A stretch of 8,912 nt of DNA. Source: an uncultured Collinsella sp. (GTDB lineage Bacteria > Actinomycetota > Coriobacteriia > Coriobacteriales > Coriobacteriaceae). The position numbers and the translations under genes were made by a program. This document shows, piece by piece, positions 5,888 to 8,912 of the stretch (position 1 is its first letter; each line of letters opens with the position of its first letter). The notes below the pieces were generated by a model. It had not been told where the DNA came from. It was given only the letters and a program-made list of their open reading frames with translations, and searched no databases. The stretch spans positions 1-8,912 of the forward strand of contig CATWID010000068.1 of NCBI GenBank assembly GCA_958350755.1, read 5' to 3'.

Positions 5888-6459
5888 TACTCATCGCCTC
5901 CCTTCGGGGCGTCGGCGGCAGCAGCCTCGGCATCGTCCTCGACCTCGAGCTCGCGAGCGAGCTGGTCGACGACGGCCTTGCGCTTGCGGGGACGACGGGC
6001 GTAGAGGTCAGCCGTCGTGGGCTCTGCCGGCTCGGGCTCGGGCTCTGCAGCAGGCTCGGGCTCGACGGCAGCAGCAGGCTCTGTACCCTCGGCCTCATCA
6101 ACAGCGCCTTCGCCCTCAGCAGCACCCTCGCTTGCGGCCTTCTCGGCAGCAAGACGGGCGCGACGCTCGGCAAAGGTCTCCTTCTTGGCGGGCGCTGCCG
6201 TCTCGGCGGCATCCTCGTCCACATCGGAATCGTCGTCGGTCGCAGCAGTCTTCTTGGGCTTGACCGGGGCCGACGCGGCCTCGCTCACCGGATCGATAAT
6301 CTCGGACTGAACAACGGCCGTCATCTTTTCCTGCGTCTCGCGGAACTGACGGATGGCACGGCCGATCGTGCGGCCCATCTGCGGGAGCTTATCCGGGCCA
6401 AACAGCAAAAAGCCGAAGACCACGATGATCGCGAGCTCACCCTCTCCAATACCAAACAC
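5887..6459 (-). CDS. tatA: twin-arginine translocase TatA/TatB-family subunit with long acidic tail
   Basis: Pore-forming or receptor-associated Tat subunit in the membrane. I start it at GTG 6459-6457, because GGAGG (6469-6465) is 5 bases upstream and the protein then begins at the family-typical FGIGEGEL. The longer frame from ATG 6504 adds 15 unrelated residues. Numbering from the GTG, the membrane helix is about 8-20, the hinge F20-G21-P22, and an amphipathic helix runs about 23-50. E8 and GPDKLP resemble TatB, while the TIGRAIRQF helix fits TatA/TatE, so the subtype is open; as the only such gene beside tatC it may serve both roles in a minimal TatAC system. The tail (about 60-190) is low-complexity: D/E/A-rich, with a Pro-Glu-Ala repeat (127-147) and a basic patch RRPRKRK (155-161). 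At 190 residues it is roughly twice the usual TatA length. Confidence 0.9.
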   Translation of the reverse strand: MFGIGEGELAIIVVFGFLLFGPDKLPQMGRTIGRAIRQFRETQEKMTAVVQSEIIDPVSEAASAPVKPKKTAATDDDSDVDEDAAETAAPAKKETFAERRARLAAEKAASEGAAEGEGAVDEAEGTEPAAAVEPEPAAEPEPEPAEPTTADLYARRPRKRKAVVDQLARELEVEDDAEAAAADAPKGGDE

Positions 6460-6464
6460 ACATA

Positions 6465-6491
6465 CCTCCAAGGCTCGATGTGAGTCGAGCC
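6465..6491 (-). promoter_or_regulatory. leader hairpin and ribosome-binding site of tatA
   Basis: On the minus strand GGCTCGA (6491-6485) and TCGAGCC (6478-6472) form a perfect 7-bp stem with a 6-base loop. It ends just two bases before the GGAGG Shine-Dalgarno (6469-6465). The site decides the GTG start of tatA, and a hairpin this close could affect ribosome access; that effect is inference. Confidence 0.45.
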
Positions 6492-6533
6492 CGCACCGCG
6501 CCATTCGGCCGGAACTCGTCTATTCATTCGGTC

Positions 6534-6568
6534 AAGTATAGCGCCCGGACGCCAAAACGTCCGAGCGC
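6534..6568 (-). promoter_or_regulatory. GC-rich hairpin and -10-like box between the STAS gene and tatA
   Basis: Positions 6568-6558 and 6551-6541 form an 11-bp stem on the minus strand (one G-U pair) with a 6-base loop. It is followed by TATACT (6540-6535), not by a T run, so it is not a clear intrinsic terminator. TATACT would be a good -10 box for tatA, but no TTGACA-like -35 sits 17 bases before it. It may separate STAS transcription from tatA. Confidence 0.35.
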
Positions 6569-6612
6569 ATCACAAACATATGCCAAACGGCACGCCCTTT
6601 TGGGGGCAAAGA

Positions 6613-6927
6613 TTATGCAGCGGTGATCGAAATCTCCTGGTCGACGCCCAACAGCTGAACCACGCGCATCACCGGGGGCTGCACGTTGACGCAGCTAAAA
6701 CGCTTACCATGATCAGCTGCGTGGTGTGCGGCGCCCACAAGCACGCCAATGCCCGTCGAATCGATGTAGCTCACCTGGGCAAAATCGAGCTCAACGGCCT
6801 CAGTGGGCTGCTCGAGCGCCAGGTCGATGGCATTGCGCAGGCTATCGGCGTTAGAGATATCGATCTCACCGGTCACCTTAATGGTGTAGAGCTCTGGCGT
6901 GGGGTTGGTGGAAATACCCAAATCCAT
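6613..6927 (-). CDS. STAS-domain anti-sigma factor antagonist (SpoIIAA/RsbV type)
   Basis: Single STAS domain of 104 residues. In partner-switching systems such proteins bind an anti-sigma kinase when unphosphorylated and so free a sigma factor. GEIDISNADSLR (20-31) matches the first conserved block, and the phosphorylation loop SYIDSTGIGVLVG (53-65) places the likely phospho-acceptor at S57 next to D56, as in SpoIIAA. AAAGGAG lies seven bases before the ATG. No kinase (RsbW/SpoIIAB), phosphatase or sigma factor gene is nearby, so the partner is unknown. It lies 66 bases after the aminotransferase gene on the same strand, with no clear terminator between them, and could be co-transcribed with it. 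Confidence 0.88.
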   Translation of the reverse strand: MDLGISTNPTPELYTIKVTGEIDISNADSLRNAIDLALEQPTEAVELDFAQVSYIDSTGIGVLVGAAHHAADHGKRFSCVNVQPPVMRVVQLLGVDQEISITAA

Positions 6928-6993
6928 GTATACGCTCCTTTACGTATCGAAAGTGCGGATAGTACTAGGCGCGGACTTGCGGGGCCCTACGCG

Positions 6994-8298
6994 TTAGGCG
7001 CGCTCGGCACGCGCAAGCTCGGCAGCGACGAGCTTGACAGCCAGCACCAGCACATCGAGCGCAGCCTCCAGGTCCTCGACCGTGGGATAGCTCGGCGCGA
7101 TGCGGATGTTGGTGTCGCGCGGATCCTTGCCATAAGGCCAGGTGGCACCAGCCGACGTGAGCTTGACGCCCAGGTCGGCACAAAGCGCGGCGACCTTCTG
7201 GGCCGAGCCCTCGGGGCCATCGAAACTCACAAAGTAGCCGCCATGGGGATGAGTCCAAGTGGCGCAACCCGTGTTACCCAAGCCCTCGGTGAGTTTACGC
7301 TCAACGGCCTCAAAGCGCGGGCGCAGGAACTCGGCATGCTTTTTCATGTGCTCCTTGACCGCCTCGATGGTGGGAAGGAAACGCACGTGACGCAGCTGGT
7401 TGAGCTTATCGGCGCTAATAAGACCGGCCTTCAGGCGCTTGGAGAACTCGGCGATGACCGCGGGGCTCGCACCGATAAAGCCGATGCCGGCGCCCGGGAA
7501 GGTGATCTTGGACGTCGAGGCAAAGGCCACCACGCGATCCTCGGTGCCCGCCGCGCGAGCGAGGTCAAAGATATTTGCGAGCTCGTCGGTCTCGTCGTAC
7601 AGGTCGTGCACGCAGTAAGCGTTGTCCCAGAAGATGCGGAAATCGGGCGCGGCCGTGGGCATCTCGACCAAGCGGCGCACAGTGTCCTCGCTAAAGGTGA
7701 TGCCCGTGGGGTTGGAATACTTGGGCACGCACCAGATACCCTTGATGGAATCGTCGGCGGCAACCAGGCGCTCGATCTCGTCCATGTCGGGGCCGTTGTC
7801 GGTCATCGCGACGGGGACGTTCTCGATGCCCAGATCGGCGGTGATGCCAAAGTGGCGATCGTAGCCGGGAACAGGGCACAGGAACTTGACCTTCTTGCCG
7901 TCGTGCGCTGCCTCGTAAGCCTCCCAAGGGTCGCTGCCGCACGAGCCGCAACGCCAGAACATACCGGCGATATCGTGCTCGATCAGCAGGCTCGATGAGC
8001 CCAGTACGAGCGTCTGCTCGGCAGGACAACCCAGGAACTCCCCCGCCAGCTTGCGTGCCGAGGGAATGCCCTCAAAGCAGCCGTAGTTGGAGCAGTCGAC
8101 GTTGCCGTCATGCAGATCGGCATCGGCATTGAGGATATCGAGCATGGGTCGAGAGATGTCCACCTGGGAGGGCGACGGCTTGCCGCGGGCCATGTCGAGC
8201 GCCAGGCCCTTGGCCTTGACCTCGGCGACCTCGGCTTTGAGCGCCTCGATGGCGGCATCGAGTTCGGTGGTTTCCATCTTCTGGTAGATCGTCTGCAT
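6994..8298 (-). CDS. PLP-dependent aspartate aminotransferase-type enzyme (class Ic)
   Basis: Fold-type I PLP aminotransferase of 434 residues. It resembles the actinobacterial class Ic aspartate aminotransferases (the family that includes Corynebacterium AspT), which interconvert aspartate and 2-oxoglutarate with oxaloacetate and glutamate. Visible residues are the PLP lysine K264 in ASTSKITFPGAG, N196 in YSNPTG, D225 and Y228 in WDNAYCVHDLYDE, and the carboxylate-binding R399 in NIRIAPS. The early DMARGKPSPSQ (35-45) and NYGCFEGIP (71-79) blocks also fit this family. Substrate cannot be proved from sequence; alanine or other amino donors are possible. The ATG at 8298 has a modest AAAGG nine bases upstream, while the next in-frame ATG (codon 8) has none. 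It diverges from the gene at 8449 across about 150 bases. Confidence 0.9.
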   Translation of the reverse strand: MQTIYQKMETTELDAAIEALKAEVAEVKAKGLALDMARGKPSPSQVDISRPMLDILNADADLHDGNVDCSNYGCFEGIPSARKLAGEFLGCPAEQTLVLGSSSLLIEHDIAGMFWRCGSCGSDPWEAYEAAHDGKKVKFLCPVPGYDRHFGITADLGIENVPVAMTDNGPDMDEIERLVAADDSIKGIWCVPKYSNPTGITFSEDTVRRLVEMPTAAPDFRIFWDNAYCVHDLYDETDELANIFDLARAAGTEDRVVAFASTSKITFPGAGIGFIGASPAVIAEFSKRLKAGLISADKLNQLRHVRFLPTIEAVKEHMKKHAEFLRPRFEAVERKLTEGLGNTGCATWTHPHGGYFVSFDGPEGSAQKVAALCADLGVKLTSAGATWPYGKDPRDTNIRIAPSYPTVEDLEAALDVLVLAVKLVAAELARAERA

Positions 8299-8339
8299 GG
8301 GGTGCGACCTTTCGCGAAGCGGTACGTTGCAGTTCGTCT

Positions 8340-8346
8340 AAGTATA
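8340..8346 (-). promoter_or_regulatory. possible -10 box of the aminotransferase gene
   Basis: Minus-strand TATACT (8346-8341), within CTATACTT, lies about 45 bases before the aminotransferase start. The same eight bases, CTATACTT, occur before tatA at 6541-6534. No matching -35 hexamer is visible in either place, so this rests on the -10 similarity and position only. Confidence 0.3.
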
Positions 8347-8448
8347 GACCGCCATCGTCGCAACGTTATGAAGCCGTGATAGATTAAGTTCATCGCAATC
8401 AATTACGAATCGCCGCGCATGCCGGCGTGGGGCGCCCAAGGAGGCACT

Positions 8449-8703
8449 ATGGAGTACGGATCGTTTCAGGCCGAGGAATTCGGCGACTTGCAGCGCCTGG
8501 TCGACGGACTGTTTTACGACCGCCACGCCATCGACCGCCTGGATCTGATCGTACAGGCCGAAATCTTGGACCTGGCGCCCGACCTCATGGAAATCGTGAA
8601 CCTTTTGCCGCCCGGCTACTACGACCGCCAGTCACTTTGCGACCAGCTCAACTCCGCCTTGGCCGCCCACGGCTGGGGCGCCGTCTACGGCACCGTGGAA
8701 TAA
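8449..8703 (+). CDS. small acidic lysine-free protein, function unknown
   Basis: I do not recognise this family. The 84-residue protein starts at ATG 8449 with an AAGGAGG Shine-Dalgarno four bases upstream; an earlier in-frame ATG at 8419 has no such site. It has about 15 Asp/Glu, four Arg and no Lys, so it is strongly acidic. Residues about 8-50 look helical. The second part (NLLPPGYYDRQSLCDQL, then a Gly/Trp-rich HGWGAVYGTVE end) looks compact. No signal peptide or membrane segment is seen, so it should be cytoplasmic. It is the only supported plus-strand gene, runs away from the aminotransferase gene, and its stop codon is built into a terminator stem. The good start, terminator and composition support a real gene. 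It may be lineage-specific. Confidence 0.75.
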   Translation: MEYGSFQAEEFGDLQRLVDGLFYDRHAIDRLDLIVQAEILDLAPDLMEIVNLLPPGYYDRQSLCDQLNSALAAHGWGAVYGTVE

Positions 8704-8754
8704 GCCTCGAGGCCGGCATTTGGCCCGTTTCCCGACCCTGGCGAGGCTTGTTTT
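8702..8754 (+). terminator. intrinsic terminator overlapping the stop codon of the 84-aa gene
   Basis: AAGCCTCG (8702-8709) pairs perfectly with CGAGGCTT (8742-8749), and GTTTT follows (8750-8754). The loop is long (32 bases) and contains a smaller GGCC-type pairing. The first arm starts within the TAA stop at 8701-8703. Confidence 0.7.
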
Positions 8755-8883
8755 AGGGCTTGTGGCCAAAAAAGGGCAAATATGAGTACTGTCACCTTTT
8801 TAGTAGCAGCGTTTCTTGGTCGAAATCGGCAAAACTCGACTTGAAACTCCCTAATCACGGTAGCGCACAGAGATGTGGTGTAA
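8755..8883 (+). other. intergenic stretch, possible dispersed repeat with a 20-codon frame
   Basis: No family-level gene is present. AAAAAGG (8769-8775) and CCTTTTT (8795-8801) are complementary arms around an AGTACT palindrome (8785-8790). A short frame, ATG 8782 to TGA 8844 (20 codons, starting MSTVTFLVAAFLG), has AAGGG five bases upstream. The pattern is reminiscent of multi-copy intergenic sequence, but only one copy is in this window, so that is a guess. Confidence 0.3.
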
Positions 8884-8905
8884 GAGGCGGGGCATGCCCC
8901 GCCTC
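8884..8905. repeat. perfect 22-bp GC-rich palindrome
   Basis: Positions 8884-8894 are the exact reverse complement of 8895-8905 (outer bases GAGGCGG, centre GGGCATGCCC). It would form a very stable hairpin. The sequence continues CGCCCTT and the window ends, so a T run completing a terminator cannot be judged. It could end a gene coming from the right on the minus strand, or be a dispersed palindromic unit. Confidence 0.6.
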
Positions 8906-8912
8906 CGCCCTT

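Noticed and set aside
4877..6004. Plus-strand open frame (375 codons) opposite hypA, tatC and tatA
   Set aside because: Reverse shadow of three conserved genes, rich in Arg, His and Glu with no motif.
6460..6504. Longer TatA start at ATG 6504
   Set aside because: The extra 15 residues are unlike any TatA N-terminus, and the Shine-Dalgarno at 6469-6465 fits the GTG at 6459.
6507..6535. TTGACC on the minus strand as the -35 box of tatA
   Set aside because: At 17 bases downstream the sequence is CCGGCC, nothing like a -10 box.
6580..7998. Plus-strand open frame (472 codons) opposite the STAS and aminotransferase genes
   Set aside because: Antisense to two conserved proteins; open only because of high-GC codon use.

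Overview
The window looks like a chromosomal stretch from a high-GC Gram-positive gut actinobacterium, most likely class Coriobacteriia and probably Collinsella or a close relative. This is inferred from gene content, from the lysine-rich topoisomerase tail and from short GGAACGTCCCC-type intergenic repeats; no search was run. Most genes lie on the minus strand, so they are described here from right to left.

Right end (about 8300-8912): a plus-strand gene for an acidic 84-residue protein with no lysine (8449-8703) ends in an intrinsic terminator that overlaps its stop codon. It is followed by about 160 bases of non-coding DNA holding a possible 20-codon leader-like ORF and a perfect 22-bp palindrome. 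Diverging from it on the minus strand are a class Ic aspartate aminotransferase-type enzyme (6994-8298) and a single-domain STAS protein of the SpoIIAA/RsbV type (6613-6927).

Centre (1330-6459): five tightly packed minus-strand genes run tatA - tatC - hypA - hypB - topA. tatA and tatC overlap as TAATG, and hypA starts 6 bases after tatC with its ribosome-binding site inside the tatC end. hypB and topA follow after gaps of about 55 bases, each with its own Shine-Dalgarno. The layout joins export of folded proteins (Tat) to nickel insertion (HypA/HypB), as would suit a nickel enzyme such as a [NiFe]-hydrogenase encoded elsewhere. topA is an archaeal-type type IA topoisomerase with four C-terminal zinc ribbons and a Lys/Ala/Thr tail; it ends at a strong terminator (1264-1302).

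Left end (1-1260): an AT-richer, accessory-looking island. It carries a small secreted protein (511-1017) and, 6 bases downstream, a 50-residue single-pass membrane protein (352-504). Both are on the minus strand and end at a terminator (270-309). The two are in the same reading frame, separated only by one TGA and two codons, and the small protein has the layout of a stop-transfer anchor. This is the most unusual feature of the window: it is either a two-gene unit, a membrane-anchored protein split by a nonsense mutation, or a readthrough arrangement. Related quasi-palindromic repeats lie on both sides of the pair. I see no CRISPR array, transposase, tRNA or rRNA.
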